The position numbers and the translations under genes are program-made. Of a stretch of DNA of 64,000 nucleotides, positions 9,147 to 22,407 are shown piece by piece. The stretch is from Sipunculus nudus (taxonomy: Eukaryota > Annelida > Sipuncula > Golfingiida > Sipunculidae), in assembly GCA_026874595.1 (NCBI GenBank), contig CM049317.1, forward strand, positions 36,110,901-36,174,900, given 5' to 3'. Below the pieces are notes generated by a model. That model ran no database searches and was not told where the DNA came from. It saw nothing but the letters and a program-made list of their open reading frames with translations. The number at the start of each line of letters is the position of its first letter. The first letter of the stretch is position 1.

Positions 9147-10394
9147 ACTTTTTCATCAGTGTCGGCATCATTGTAGCAAGTGTTTCCATTTATTTTACAC
9201 ACGTCTTTTAAGCTCATACGTCTCTGTTCATTCAGGTGTGAGATCTTTAGTTTTTTTCACGATGGGAACCCAAAATACTTTAACACTGTCAAAATTTCGG
9301 GAGCGGCCGGAATTTTTTTCAGGGTTCTTTGTAATGATCTGCGCCCTTAAACTGGTTCTTTCTATCAATACGTTTGTGCGTCTTGCGCAGAAAACGTAAA
9401 GCCGCTTCAAGAGGCAATATTAACCGGTACATTATGCTCTAGTCCCATTTTTTAGTAATGATGAACAAAAGAGAATTAGTTTATTGTCTACACCCGCCAC
9501 CCGCTCGTGACCCATCTCTCAGCCGGCGTGTTCTTGGAATTTCGGCGGCAACTGCCTGTTTTCAACATAATGTTTGCCTTTGTTATGTAAACAGGCATGT
9601 TTGACAATTTGTATATTACTTTGTTCGTAGAGATTTCGAGCAACCATGTCTGATGGAATATGAGGATCAGGCACATGTTTGTTTATTCTGTAGTGCTTGA
9701 TACTTTTCATCAACGTTCTTTCAGCTAATATGTTTCTGTTCACTGCCTGAGAACAGATTTGATTCGCATCACCAAATTTTTTTTTGGCAATACTAATGAA
9801 AAATATTCATGACATGCCAATGTTTCGATCGGAGGCCGCCGCCGAGAAACAAAAAGCAACCGTATTCTTAACAGGAAATTTATTCATTCAGAGGAACGTC
9901 GGAATCCACAAGCATGTAAGAGCCAGTAATACTGGCTAAGTGAGAAATCAGAAGAAGCAGCGGCTTAAATAAATAGCGGCTATAAATGAACATAGCTATA
10001 ACAACATACACCGAAGACCTGAGCACTCTAAAAGATACTCCAGCTGACGGTAGTAAATTACTTAGTGATTTGCTGTGAGGAGTAGCCGAATGGGGACCAA
10101 CTTTACAAAGTGGGCTTATATTTGGCGTATGACACATTTTTTTTACTGTGGCGCCATCCACGTATTCACCCGCGTGGTTTTCTTTTCCGTCTGCTATGTC
10201 TGCTTGGTATCATACAACTTTGTCCGCTGGTATTTTTAGCAATATTGATCAAGCAAACCTTAGTACCTGTCACAGGTTTATATTTATACTGGGTTAACGG
10301 CACCACATAATTGAGTGTATGTTCTTTTTGGAAAGAAAAATAAAAGTATGAAAACTGACAGAATTGGGATGTATTAAGATATTTAAAAAATCCC

Positions 10395-10466
10395 TGGAGA
10401 TGCCGGGGATTGAACTCGGGGCCTAACACATGCGAAGCGTGCGCTCTACCACTGAGCTACATCCCC
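10395..10466 (-). tRNA. tRNA-Ala(CGC), V form, unit 3
   Basis: V form: A52-C62 mismatch in the T stem (box B begins GAGTTC) and C27-U43 mismatch in the anticodon stem. Anticodon and G3:U70 are kept. Confidence 0.85.
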
Positions 10467-10709
10467 ACCTACTTAGCATTGCAAATGACACTTTCAGCTT
10501 GAATTCGAATGTTCCGTTTCCAAAACATAAATACGAATCTAGTATATATTTAACAGGAGTGTTGCGTAATTCATGATCCAGAACGGATATTTTCTGGCGT
10601 ACATACATTCTCATCGATTTTATCTTACTGGCGTGACACTAAGCAGGTTGTATTGGCCAAAAAATGGGATTTTCATGGAAGGCGGAGAGAATAACAAATC
10701 AAAAGAACA

Positions 10710-10783
10710 TGGAGATGCCGGGGATTGAACCCGGGGCCTCACACATGCAAAGCGTGCGCTCTACCACTGAGCTACAGTTCCCC
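10710..10783 (-). tRNA. tRNA-Ala(UGC), acceptor-insertion form, unit 3
   Basis: Two extra bases (AC after A5) bulge the 5' side of the acceptor stem, giving 74 nt. Otherwise standard. Probably not functional; the same insertion recurs in five other units. Confidence 0.75.
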
Positions 10784-10788
10784 AGGAA

Positions 10789-10870
10789 CGACGAGGATGG
10801 GATTCGAACCAACGCGGGCAGAGCCCATTGGATTAGCAGTCCAATGCCTTAACCACTCGGCCACCTCGTC
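10789..10870 (-). tRNA. tRNA-Ser(GCU), linked variant, unit 3
   Basis: U51-C63 mismatch in the T stem and A at base 26. This variant occurs only in units whose Ala-UGC has the acceptor insertion. Confidence 0.85.
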
Positions 10871-10979
10871 AGATATTTGCCCAGTGGTTAGTGAACAAAC
10901 GGTGATGCCAAATAAAACGACTGGTTTAAGATTTGTAAATCAATGCCTCTATTGGATCCCATATTACTGGTAAAAGTAA

Positions 10980-11069
10980 CCCGTGATAGCTCAGCTGGTA
11001 GAGCGGAGGACTGTAGTGGCGACATGGGCAGCTATCCTTAGGTCACCGGTTCGATTCCGGTTCGCGGGA
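10980..11069 (+). tRNA. tRNA-Tyr(GUA), standard, unit 3
   Basis: Intact with intron. Confidence 0.95.
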
Positions 11070-12317
11070 ACTTTTTCATCAGTGTCGGCATCATTGTAGC
11101 AAGTGTTTCCATTTATTTTACACACGTCTTTTAAGCTCATACGTCTCTGTTCATTCCGGTGTGAGATCTTTAGTTTTTTTCACGATGGGAACCCAAAATA
11201 CTTTAACACTGTCAAAATTTCGGGAGCGGCCGGCATTTATTTCAAGGTTCTTCGTAATGATCTGCGCCCTTAAACTGGTTCTCCCTATCAATATGTTTGT
11301 GCGTCTTGCTCAGAAAACGTAAAGCCACTTCAAGAGGCAATATTAACCGGTTCATTAAGCTCTTGCCCCATATTTAGTAATGATGAACAAAAGAGAATTA
11401 GTTTATTGTCTACACCCGACACCCGCTCGTGACCCGTCTCTCTCAGCCGGTGTGTTCTTGGAATTTCGGCGCCAACTGCCTGTTTTCAACATAATGTTTG
11501 CCTTTGTTATGTAAACAGGCATGTTTGACAATTTGTATATTACTTTGTTCGTAGAGATGTCGAGCAACCATGTCTGATGGAATATGAGGATCAGGCACAT
11601 GTTTGTTTATTCTGTAGTGTTTGATACTTTTCATCAACGTTCTTTCAGCTCATATGTTTCTGTTCACTTCCTGAGAACAGATTTGATTCGCATCACCCAA
11701 ATTTTTTTTGGCATGCTAATGAAAAATATTCGTGACATGCCAATGTTTCGATCGGAAGCCGCCGCCCAGAAACAAAAAGCAACCGTATTCTTAACAGGAA
11801 ATTTACTCATTCAGAGGAACGTCGGAATTCACAAGCATGTAAGAGCCAGTAATACTGGCTAAGTGAGAAAGCAGAAGAAGCAGCGGCTTAAATAAATAGC
11901 GGCTATAAATGAACATAGCTATAACAACATACACCGAAGACCTGAGCACTCTAAAAGATACTCCAGCTGACGGTAGTAAATTACTTAGTGATTTGCTGTG
12001 AGGAGTAGCCGAATGGGGACCAACTTTACAAAGTGGGCTTATATTTGGCGTTTGACACATTTTTTTTACTGTGGCGCCATCTACGTATTCACCCGCGTGG
12101 TTTTCTTTTCCGTCTGCTATGTCTGCTTGGTATCATACAACTTTGGTCGCTGGTATTTTTAGCAATATTGATCAAGCAAACCTTAGTACCTGTCACAGGT
12201 TTATATTTATACTGGGTTAACGGCACCACATAATTGAGTGTATGTTCTTTTTGGAAAGAAAAATAAAAGTATGAAAACTGACAGAATTGGGATGTATTGA
12301 GATATTTAAAAAATCCC

Positions 12318-12389
12318 TGGAGATGCCGGGGATTGAACTCGGGGCCTAACACATGCGAAGCGTGCGCTCTACCACTGAGCTACATCCCC
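12318..12389 (-). tRNA. tRNA-Ala(CGC), V form, unit 4
   Basis: Same two mismatches as the V form at 10395. Confidence 0.85.
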
Positions 12390-12632
12390 ACCTACTTAGC
12401 ATTGCAAATGACACTTTCAGCTTGAATTCGAATGTTCCGTTTCCAAAACATAAATACGAATCTAGTATATATTTAACAGGAGTGTTGCGTAATTCATGAT
12501 CCAGAACGGATATTTTCTGGCGTACATACATTCTCATCGATTTTATCTTACTGGCGTGACACTAAGCAGGTTGTATTGGCCAAAAAATGGGATTTTCATG
12601 GAAGGCGGAGAGAATAACAAATCAAAAGAACA

Positions 12633-12704
12633 TGGAGATGCCGGAGATTGAACCCGGGGCCTCACACATGCAAAGCGTGCGCTCTACTACTGAGCTACAT
12701 CCCC
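12633..12704 (-). tRNA. tRNA-Ala(UGC), unit 4
   Basis: Two private changes: a G-U pair closing the T stem and a D-loop change from AGTGGTA to AGTAGTA that alters the conserved GG. Confidence 0.85.
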
Positions 12705-12709
12705 AGGAA

Positions 12710-12791
12710 CGACGAGGATGGGATTCGAACCCACGCGGGCAGAGCCCATTGGATTAGCAGTCCAACGCCTTAACCACTCGGCCACCTCGTC
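12710..12791 (-). tRNA. tRNA-Ser(GCU), standard, unit 4
   Basis: Intact. Confidence 0.95.
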
Positions 12792-12900
12792 AGATATTTG
12801 CCCAGTGGTTAGTGAACAAACAGTGATGCCAAATAAAACGACTGGTTTAAGATTTGTAAATCAATGCCTCTATTGGATCCCATATTACTGGTAAACGTAA

Positions 12901-12990
12901 CCCGTGATAGCTCAGCTGGTAGAGCGGAGGACTGTAGTGGCGACATGGGCAGCCATCCTTAGGTCACCGGTTCGATTCCGGTTCGCGGGA
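12901..12990 (+). tRNA. tRNA-Tyr(GUA), unit 4
   Basis: Intact; the intron's last base is C instead of T, shared with units 12, 17 and 25. Confidence 0.95.
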
Positions 12991-14241
12991 ACTTTTTCAT
13001 CAGTGTCGGCATCATTGTAGCAAGTGTTTCCATTTATTTTACACACGTCTTTTAAGCTCATACGTCTCTGTTCATTCCGGTGTGAGATCTTTAGTTTTTT
13101 TTCACGATGGGAACCCAAAATACTTTAACACTGTCAAAATTTCGGGAGCGGCCGGCATTTATTTCAAGGTTCTTTGTAATGATCTGCGCCCTTAAACTGG
13201 TTCTCCCTATCAATATGTTTGTGCGTCTTGCTCAGAAAACGTAAAGCCGCTTCAAGAGCCAATATTAACCGGTACATTAAGCTCTAGCCCCATATTTAGT
13301 AATGATGAACAAAAGAGAATTAGTTTATTGTCTACACCCGACACCCGCTCGTGACCCGTTTCTCTCAGCCGGTGTGTTCTTGGAATTTCGGCGCCAACTG
13401 CCTGTTTTCAACATAATGTTTGCCTTTGTTATGTAAAAAGGCATGTTTGACAATTTGTATATTACTTTGTTCGTAGAGATGTCGAGCAACCATGTCTGAT
13501 GGAATATGAGGATCAGGCACATGTTTGTTTATTCTGTAGTGTTTGATACTTTTCATCAACGTTCTTTCAGCTCATATGTTTCTGTTCACTTCCTGAGAAC
13601 AGATTTGATTCGCATCACCCAAATTTTTTTTGGCATGCTAATGAAAAATATTCGTGACATGCCAATGTTTCGATCGGAAGCCGCCGCCCAGAAACAAAAA
13701 GCAACCGTATTCTTAACAGGAAATTTACTCATTCAGAGGAACGTCGGAATTCACAAGCATGTAAGAGCCAGTAATACTGGCTAAGTGAGAAAGCAGAAGA
13801 AGCAGCGGCTTAAATAAATAGCGGCTATAAATGAACATAGCTATAACAACATACACCGAAGACCTGAGCACTCTAAAAGATACTCCAGTTGACGGTAGTA
13901 AATTACTTAGTGATTTGCTGTGAGAAGTAGCCGAATGGGGACCAACTTTACAAAGTGGGCTTATATTTGGCGTTTGACACATTTTTTTTACTGTGGCGCC
14001 ATCTACGTATTCACCCGCGTGGTTTTCTTTTTCCGTCTGCTATGTCTGCTTGGTATCATACAACTTTGTCCGCTGGTATTTTTAGCAATAATTATCAAGC
14101 AAACCTTAGTACCTGTCACAGGTTTATATTTATACTGGGTTAACGGCACCACATAATTGAGTGTATGTTCTTTTTGGACAGAAAAATAAAAGTATGAAAA
14201 CTGACAGAATTGGGATGTATTAAGATATTTTTAAAAATCCC

Positions 14242-14313
14242 AGGAGATGCCGGGGATTGAACCTGGGGCCTCACACATGCGAAGCGTGCGCTCTACCACT
14301 GAGCTACATCCCC
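14242..14313 (-). tRNA. tRNA-Ala(CGC), L form, unit 5
   Basis: L form: A51-C63 mismatch in the T stem and discriminator U instead of A. The anticodon stem is fully standard. Confidence 0.85.
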
Positions 14314-14555
14314 ACCTACTTAGCATTGCAAGTGACACTTTCACCTTGAATTTGAATGTTCCGTTTCCAAAACATAAATACGAATCTAGTATATATTTAA
14401 CAGGAGTGTTGCGTAATTCATGATCCAGAACGGATATTTTCTGGCGTACATACATTATCATCGTTTTTATCTTACTGGCGTGACACTAAGCAGGTTGTAT
14501 TGGCCAAAAAATGGGATTTTCATGGAAGCGGAGAGAATAACAAATCAAAAGAACA

Positions 14556-14627
14556 TGGAGATGCCGGGGATTGAACCCGGGGCCTCACACATGCAAAGCG
14601 TGCGCTCTACCACTGAGCTACATCCCC
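14556..14627 (-). tRNA. tRNA-Ala(UGC), standard, unit 5
   Basis: Intact. Confidence 0.95.
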
Positions 14628-14632
14628 AGGAA

Positions 14633-14714
14633 CGACGAGGATGGGATTCGAACCCACGCGGGCAGAGCCCATTGGATTAGCAGTCCAACGCCTTAACCAC
14701 TCGGCCACCTCGTC
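14633..14714 (-). tRNA. tRNA-Ser(GCU), standard, unit 5
   Basis: Intact. Confidence 0.95.
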
Positions 14715-14823
14715 AGATATTTGCCCAGTGGTTAGTGAACAAAGAGTGATGCCAAATAAAACGACTGGTTTAAGATTTGTAAATCAATGCCTCTATTGGA
14801 TCCCATATTACTGGTAAACGTAA

Positions 14824-14913
14824 CCCGTGATAGCTCAGCTGGTAGAGCGGAGGACTGTAGTGGCGACATGGGCAGCTATCCTTAGGTCACCGGTTCGATT
14901 CCGGTTCGCGGGA
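14824..14913 (+). tRNA. tRNA-Tyr(GUA), standard, unit 5
   Basis: Intact with intron. Confidence 0.95.
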
Positions 14914-16166
14914 ACTTTTTCATCAGTGTCGGCATCATTGTAGCAAGTGTTTCCATTTATTTTACACACGTCTTTTAAGCTCATACGTCTCTGTTCATTC
15001 CGGCGTGAGATCTTTAGTTTTTTTTCACGATGGGAACCCAAAATACTTTAACACTGTCAAAATTTCGGGAGCGGCCGGCATTTATTTCAAGGTTCTTTGT
15101 AATGATCTGCGCCCTTAAACTGGTTCTCCCTATCAATATGTTTGTGCGTATTGCTCAGAAAACGTAAAGCCGCTTCAAGAGCCAATATTAACCGGTACAT
15201 TAAGCTCTAGCCCCATATTTAGTAATGATGAACAAAAGAGAATTAGTTTATTGTCTACACCCGACACCCGCTCGTGACCCGTTTCTCTCAGCCGGTGTGT
15301 TCTTGGAATTTCGGCGCCAACTGCCTGTTTTCAACATAATGTTTGCCTTTGTTATGTAAACAGGCATGTTTGACAATTTGTATATTACTTTGTTCGTAGA
15401 GATGTCGAGCAACCATGTCTGATGGAATATGAGGATCAGGCACATGTTTGTTTATTCTGTAGTGTTTGATACTTTTCATCAACGTTCTTTCAGCTCATAT
15501 GTTTCTGTTCACTTCCTGAGAACAGATTTGATTCGCATCACCCAATTTTTTTTTGGCATGCTAATGAAAAATATTCGTGACATGCCAATGTTTCGATCGG
15601 AAGCCGCCGCCCAGAAACAAAAAGCAACCGTATTCTTAACAGGAAATTTACTCATTCAGAGGAACGTCGGAATTCACAAGCATGTAAGAGCCAGTAATAC
15701 TGGCTAAGTGAGAAAGCAGAAGAAGCAGCGGCTTAAATAAATAGCGGCTATAAATGAACATAGCTATAACAACATACACCGAAGACCTGAGCACTCTAAA
15801 AGATACTCCAGTTGACGGTAGTAAATTACTTAGTGATTTGCTGTGAGAAGTAGCCGAATGGGGACCAACTTTACAAAGTGGGCTTATATTTGGCGTTTGA
15901 CACATTTTTTTTACTGTGGCGCCATCTACGTATTCACCCGCGTGGTTTTCTTTTTCCGTATGCTATGTCTGCTTGGTATCATACAACTTTGGTCGCTGGT
16001 ATTTTTTTTAGCAATATTGATCAAGCAAACCTTAGTACCTGTCACATGTTTATATTTATACTGGGTTAACGGCACCACATAATTGAGTGTATGTTCTTTT
16101 TGGACAGAAAAATAAAAGTATGAAAACTGACAGAATTGGGATGTATTAAGATATTTAAAAAATCCC

Positions 16167-16238
16167 TGGAGATGCCGGGGATTGAACTCGGGGCCTAACA
16201 CATGCGAAGCGTGCGATCTACCACTGAGCTACATCCCC
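16167..16238 (-). tRNA. tRNA-Ala(CGC), V form plus D-stem mismatch, unit 6
   Basis: V-form mismatches plus C11-U24 in the D stem, a change seen in no other unit. Confidence 0.8.
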
Positions 16239-16481
16239 ACCTACTTAGCATTGCAAATGACACTTTCAGCTTGAATTCGAATGTTCCGTTTCCAAAACAT
16301 AAATACGAATCTAGTATATATTTAACAGGAGTGTTGCGTAATTCATGATCCAGAACGGATATTTTCTGGCGTACATACATTCTCATCGATTTTATCTTAC
16401 TGGCGTGACACTAAGCAGGTTGTATTGGCCAAAAAATGGGATTTTCATGGAAGGCGGAGAGAATAACAAATCAAAAGAACA

Positions 16482-16553
16482 TGGAGATGCCGGGGATTGA
16501 ACCCGGGGCCTCACACATGCAAAGCGTGCGCTCTACCACTGAACTACATCCCC
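16482..16553 (-). tRNA. tRNA-Ala(UGC), D-stem wobble, unit 6
   Basis: U11-G24 wobble in the D stem, shared with units 10 and 15. Still foldable. Confidence 0.9.
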
Positions 16554-16558
16554 AGGAA

Positions 16559-16640
16559 CGACGAGGATGGGATTCGAACCCACGCGGGCAGAGCCCATTG
16601 GATTAGCAGTCCAACGCCTTAACCACTCGGCCACCTCGTC
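16559..16640 (-). tRNA. tRNA-Ser(GCU), standard, unit 6
   Basis: Intact. Confidence 0.95.
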
Positions 16641-16749
16641 AGATATTTGCCCAGTGGTTAGTGAACAAAGAGTGATGCCAAATAAAACGACTGGTTTAAG
16701 ATTTGTAAATCAATGCCTCTATTGGATCCCATATTACTGGTAAACGTAA

Positions 16750-16839
16750 CCCGTGATAGCTCAGCTGGTAGAGCGGAGGACTGTAGTGGCGACATGGGCA
16801 GCTATCCTTAGGTCACCGGTTCGATTCCGGTTCGCGGGA
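16750..16839 (+). tRNA. tRNA-Tyr(GUA), standard, unit 6
   Basis: Intact with intron. Confidence 0.95.
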
Positions 16840-18087
16840 ACTTTTTCATCAGTGTCGGCATCATTGTAGCAAGTGTTTCCATTTATTTTACACACGTCTT
16901 TTAAGCTTATACGTCTCTGTTCATTCCGGTGTGAGATCTTTAGTTTTTTTCACGATGGGAACCCAAAATACTTTAACACTGTCAAAATTTCGGGAGCGGC
17001 CGGAATTTTTTTCAGGGTTCTTTGTAATGATCTGCGCCCTTAAACTGGTTCTTTCTATCAATACGTTTGTGCGTCTTGCGCAGAAAACGTAAAGCCGCTT
17101 CAAGAGGCAATATTAACCGGTACATTATGCTCTAGTCCCATTTTTTAGTAATGATGAACAAAAGAGAATTAGTTTATTGTCTACACCCGCCACCCGCTCG
17201 TGACCCGTCTCTCAGCCGGCGTGTTCTTGGAATTTCGGCGCCAACTGCCTGTTTTCAACATAATGTTTGCCTTTGTTATGTAAACAGGCATGTTTGACAA
17301 TTTGTATATTACTTTGTTCGTAGAGATTTCGAGCAACCATGTCTGATGGAATATGAGGATCAGGCACATGTTTGTTTATTCTGTAGTGCTTGATACTTTT
17401 CATCAACGTTCTTTCAGCTAATATATTTCTGTTCACTGCCTGAGAACAGATTTGATTCGCATCACCAAATTTTTTTTTGGCAATACTAATGAAAAATATT
17501 CATGACATGCCAATGTTTCGATCGGAGGCCGCCGCCGAGAAACAAAAAGCAACCGTATTCTTAACAGGAAATTTATTCATTCAGAGGAACGTCGGAATCC
17601 ACAAGCATGTAAGAGCCAGTAATACTGGCTAAGTGAGAAATCAGAAGAAGCAGCGGCTTAAATAAATAGCGGCTATAAATGAACATAGCTATAACAACAT
17701 ACACCGAAGACCTGAGCACTCTAAAAGATACTCCAGCTGACGGTAGTAAATTACTTAGTGATTTGCTGTGAGGAGTAGCCGAATGGGGACCAACTTTACA
17801 AAGTGGGCTTATATTTGGCGTATGACACATTTTTTTTACTGTGGCGCCATCCACGTATTCACCCGCGTGGTTTTCTTTTCCGTCTGCTATGTCTGCTTGG
17901 TATCATACAACTTTGTCCGCTGGTATTTTTAGCAATATTGATCAAGCAAACCTTAGTACCTGTCACAGGTTTATATTTATACTGGGTTAACGGCACCACA
18001 TAATTGAGTGTATGTTCTTTTTGGAAAGAAAAATAAAAGTATGAAAACTGACAGAATTGGGATGTATTAAGATATTTAAAAAATCCC

Positions 18088-18159
18088 TGGAGATGCCGGG
18101 GATTGAACTCGGGGCCTAACACATGCGAAGCGTGCGCTCTACCACTGAGCTACATCCCC
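18088..18159 (-). tRNA. tRNA-Ala(CGC), V form, unit 7
   Basis: V-form mismatches only. Confidence 0.85.
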
Positions 18160-18402
18160 ACCTACTTAGCATTGCAAATGACACTTTCAGCTTGAATTCG
18201 AATGTTCCGTTTCCAAAACATAAATACGAATCTAGTATATATTTAACAGGAGTGTTGCGTAATTCATGATCCAGAACGGATATTTTCTGGCGTACATACA
18301 TTCTCATCGATTTTATCTTACTGGCGTGACACTAAGCAGGTTGTATTGGCCAAAAAATGGGATTTTCATGGAAGGCGGAGAGAATAACAAATCAAAAGAA
18401 CA

Positions 18403-18476
18403 TGGAGATGCCGGGGATTGAACCCGGGGCCTCACACATGCAAAGCGTGCGCTCTACCACTGAGCTACAGTTCCCC
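18403..18476 (-). tRNA. tRNA-Ala(UGC), acceptor-insertion form, unit 7
   Basis: Same 2-nt acceptor bulge as unit 3. Confidence 0.75.
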
Positions 18477-18481
18477 AGGAA

Positions 18482-18563
18482 CGACGAGGATGGGATTCGA
18501 ACCAACGCGGGCAGAGCCCATTGGATTAGCAGTCCAATGCCTTAACCACTCGGCCACCTCGTC
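18482..18563 (-). tRNA. tRNA-Ser(GCU), linked variant, unit 7
   Basis: Same T-stem mismatch and A26 as unit 3. Confidence 0.85.
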
Positions 18564-18672
18564 AGATATTTGCCCAGTGGTTAGTGAACAAACGGTGATG
18601 CCAAATAAAACGACTGGTTTAAGATTTGTAAATCAATGCCTCTATTGGATCCCATATTACTGGTAAAAGTAA

Positions 18673-18762
18673 CCCGTGATAGCTCAGCTGGTAGAGCGGA
18701 CGACTGTAGTGGCGACATGGGCAGCTATCCTTAGGTCACCGGTTCGATTCCGGTTCGCGGGA
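18673..18762 (+). tRNA. tRNA-Tyr(GUA), anticodon-stem mismatch, unit 7
   Basis: Anticodon stem reads GACGA, giving a C29-C41 mismatch. Shared with units 11 and 16. Confidence 0.85.
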
Positions 18763-20011
18763 ACTTTTTCATCAGTGTCGGCATCATTGTAGCAAGTGTT
18801 TCCATTTATTTTACACACGTCTTTTAAGCTCATACGTCTCTGTTCATTCCGGTGTGAGATCTTTAGTTTTTTCACGGTGGGAACCCAAAATACTTTAACA
18901 CTGTCAAAATTTCGGGAGCGGCCGGCATTTATTTCAAGGTTCTTTGTAATGATCTGCGCCCTTAAACTGGTTCTCCCTATCAATATGTTTGTGCGTCTTG
19001 CTCAGAAAACGTAAAGCCGCTTCAAGAGCCAATATTAACCGGTACATTAAGCTCTAGCCCCATATTTAGTAATGATGAACAAAAGAGAATTAGTTTATTG
19101 TCTACACCCGACACCCGCTCGTGACCCGTTTCTCTCAGCCGGTGTGTTCTTGGAATTTCGGCGCCAACTGCCTGTTTTCAACATAATGTTTGCCTTTGTT
19201 ATGTAAAAAGGCATGTTTGACAATTTGTATATTACTTTGTTCGTAGAGATGTCGAGCAACCATGTCTGATGGAATATGAGGATCAGGCACATGTTTGTTT
19301 ATTCTGTAGTGTTTGATACTTTTCATCAACGTTCTTTCAGCTCATATGTTTCTGTTCACTTCCTGAGAACAGATTTGATTCGCATCACCCAAATTTTTTT
19401 TGGCATGCTAATGAAAAATATTCGTGACATGCCAATGTTTCGATCGGAAGCCGCCGCCCAGAAACAAAAAGCAACCGTATTCTTAACAGGAAATTTACTC
19501 ATTCAGAGGAACGTCGGAATTCACAAGCATGTAAGAGCCAGTAATACTGGCTAAGTGAGAAAGCAGAAGAAGCAGCGGCTTAAATAAATAGCGGCTATAA
19601 ATGAACATAGCTATAACAACATACACCGAAGACCTGAGCACTCTAAAAGATACTCCAGTTGACGGTAGTAAATTACTTAGTGATTTGCTGTGAGAAGTAG
19701 CCGAATGGGGACCAACTTTACAAAGTGGGCTTATATTTGGCGTTTGACACATTTTTTTTACTGTGGCGCCATCTACGTATTCACCCGCGTGGTTTTCTTT
19801 TTCCGTCTGCTATGTCTGCTTGGTATCATACAACTTTGTCCGCTGGTATTTTTAGCAATAATTATCAAGCAAACCTTAGTACCTGTCACAGGTTTATATT
19901 TATACTGGGTTAACGGCACCACATAATTGAGTGTATGTTCTTTTTGGACAGAAAAATAAAAGTATGAAAACTGACAGAATTGGGATGTATTAAGATATTT
20001 TTAAAAATCCC

Positions 20012-20083
20012 AGGAGATGCCGGGGATTGAACCTGGGGCCTCACACATGCGAAGCGTGCGCTCTACCACTGAGCTACATCCCC
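20012..20083 (-). tRNA. tRNA-Ala(CGC), L form, unit 8
   Basis: As unit 5. Confidence 0.85.
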
Positions 20084-20325
20084 ACCTACTTAGCATTGCA
20101 AGTGACACTTTCACCTTGAATTTGAATGTTCCGTTTCCAAAACATAAATACGAATCTAGTATATATTTAACAGGAGTGTTGCGTAATTCATGATCCAGAA
20201 CGGATATTTTCTGGCGTACATACATTATCATCGTTTTTATCTTACTGGCGTGACACTAAGCAGGTTGTATTGGCCAAAAAATGGGATTTTCATGGAAGCG
20301 GAGAGAATAACAAATCAAAAGAACA

Positions 20326-20397
20326 TGGAGATGCCGGGGATTGAACCCGGGGCCTCACACATGCAAAGCGTGCGCTCTACCACTGAGCTACATCCCC
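20326..20397 (-). tRNA. tRNA-Ala(UGC), standard, unit 8
   Basis: Intact. Confidence 0.95.
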
Positions 20398-20402
20398 AGG
20401 AA

Positions 20403-20484
20403 CGACGAGGATGGGATTCGAACCCACGCGGGCAGAGCCCATTGGATTAGCAGTCCAACGCCTTAACCACTCGGCCACCTCGTC
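20403..20484 (-). tRNA. tRNA-Ser(GCU), standard, unit 8
   Basis: Intact. Confidence 0.95.
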
Positions 20485-20593
20485 AGATATTTGCCCAGTG
20501 GTTAGTGAACAAAGAGTGATGCCAAATAAAACGACTGGTTTAAGATTTGTAAATCAATGCCTCTATTGGATCCCATATTACTGGTAAACGTAA

Positions 20594-20683
20594 CCCGTGA
20601 TAGCTCAGCTGGTAGAGCGGAGGACTGTAGTGGCGACATGGGCAGCTATCCTTAGGTCACCGGTTCGATTCCGGTTCGCGGGA
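20594..20683 (+). tRNA. tRNA-Tyr(GUA), standard, unit 8
   Basis: Intact with intron. Confidence 0.95.
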
Positions 20684-21934
20684 ACTTTTTCATCAGTGTC
20701 GGCATCATTGTAGCAAGTGTTTCCATTTATTTTACACACGTCTTTTAAGCTCATACGTCTCTGTTCATTCCGGCGTGAGATCTTTAGTTTTTTTTCACGA
20801 TGGGAACCCAAAATACTTTAACACTGTCAAAATTTCGGGAGCGGCCGGCATTTATTTCAAGGTTCTTTGTAATGATCTGCGCCCTTAAACTGGTTCTCCC
20901 TATCAATATGTTTGTGCGTATTGCTCAGAAAACGTAAAGCCGCTTCAAGAGCCAATATTAACCGGTACATTAAGCTCTAGCCCCATATTTAGTAATGATG
21001 AACAAAAGAGAATTAGTTTATTGTCTACACCCGACACCCGCTCGTGACCCGTTTCTCTCAGCCGGTGTGTTCTTGGAATTTCGGCGCCAACTGCCTGTTT
21101 TCAACATAATGTTTGCCTTTGTTATGTAAACAGGCATGTTTGACAATTTGTATATTACTTTGTTCGTAGAGATGTCGAGCAACCATGTCTGATGGAATAT
21201 GAGGATCAGGCACATGTTTGTTTATTCTGTAGTGTTTGATACTTTTCATCAACGTTCTTTCAGCTCATATGTTTCTGTTCACTTCCTGAGAACAGATTTG
21301 ATTCGCATCACCCAATTTTTTTTTGGCATGCTAATGAAAAATATTCGTGACATGCCAATGTTTCGATCGGAAGCCGCCGCCCAGAAACAAAAAGCAACCG
21401 TATTCTTAACAGGAAATTTACTCATTCAGAGGAACGTCGGAATTCACAAGCATGTAAGAGCCAGTAATACTGGCTAAGTGAGAAAGCAGAAGAAGCAGCG
21501 GCTTAAATAAATAGCGGCTATAAATGAACATAGCTATAACAACATACACCGAAGACCTGAGCACTCTAAAAGATACTCCAGTTGACGGTAGTAAATTACT
21601 TAGTGATTTGCTGTGAGAAGTAGCCGAATGGGGACCAACTTTACAAAGTGGGCTTATATTTGGCGTTTGACACATTTTTTTTACTGTGGCGCCATCTACG
21701 TATTCACCCGCGTGGTTTTCTTTTTCCGTCTGCTATGTCTGCTTGGTATCATACAACTTTGTCCGCTGGTATTTTTAGCAATAATTATCAAGCAAACCTT
21801 AGTACCTGTCACAGGTTTATATTTATACTGGGTTAACGGCACCACATAATTGAGTGTATGTTCTTTTTGGACAGAAAAATAAAAGTATGAAAACTGACAG
21901 AATTGGGATGTATTAAGATATTTTTAAAAATCCC

Positions 21935-22006
21935 AGGAGATGCCGGGGATTGAACCTGGGGCCTCACACATGCGAAGCGTGCGCTCTACCACTGAGCTAC
22001 ATCCCC
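21935..22006 (-). tRNA. tRNA-Ala(CGC), L form, unit 9
   Basis: As unit 5; the whole unit looks like a direct copy of unit 8, 1,923 bp away. Confidence 0.85.
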
Positions 22007-22248
22007 ACCTACTTAGCATTGCAAGTGACACTTTCACCTTGAATTTGAATGTTCCGTTTCCAAAACATAAATACGAATCTAGTATATATTTAACAGGAGT
22101 GTTGCGTAATTCATGATCCAGAACGGATATTTTCTGGCGTACATACATTATCATCGTTTTTATCTTACTGGCGTGACACTAAGCAGGTTGTATTGGCCAA
22201 AAAATGGGATTTTCATGGAAGCGGAGAGAATAACAAATCAAAAGAACA

Positions 22249-22320
22249 TGGAGATGCCGGGGATTGAACCCGGGGCCTCACACATGCAAAGCGTGCGCTC
22301 TACCACTGAGCTACATCCCC
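22249..22320 (-). tRNA. tRNA-Ala(UGC), standard, unit 9
   Basis: Intact. Confidence 0.95.
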
Positions 22321-22325
22321 AGGAA

Positions 22326-22407
22326 CGACGAGGATGGGATTCGAACCCACGCGGGCAGAGCCCATTGGATTAGCAGTCCAACGCCTTAACCACTCGGCCA
22401 CCTCGTC
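22326..22407 (-). tRNA. tRNA-Ser(GCU), standard, unit 9
   Basis: Intact. Confidence 0.95.

Noticed and set aside
10664-10973. Recurrent plus-strand open frames with PGIEPGASHMQS and GFEPTRAEP text
   Set aside because: Antisense readings of the tRNA-Ala and tRNA-Ser genes, not proteins.
11403-12352. Short open frames of 60-92 codons repeated in every unit spacer
   Set aside because: They recur only because the DNA repeats. They shift or break with single-base changes between units and show no protein signature.
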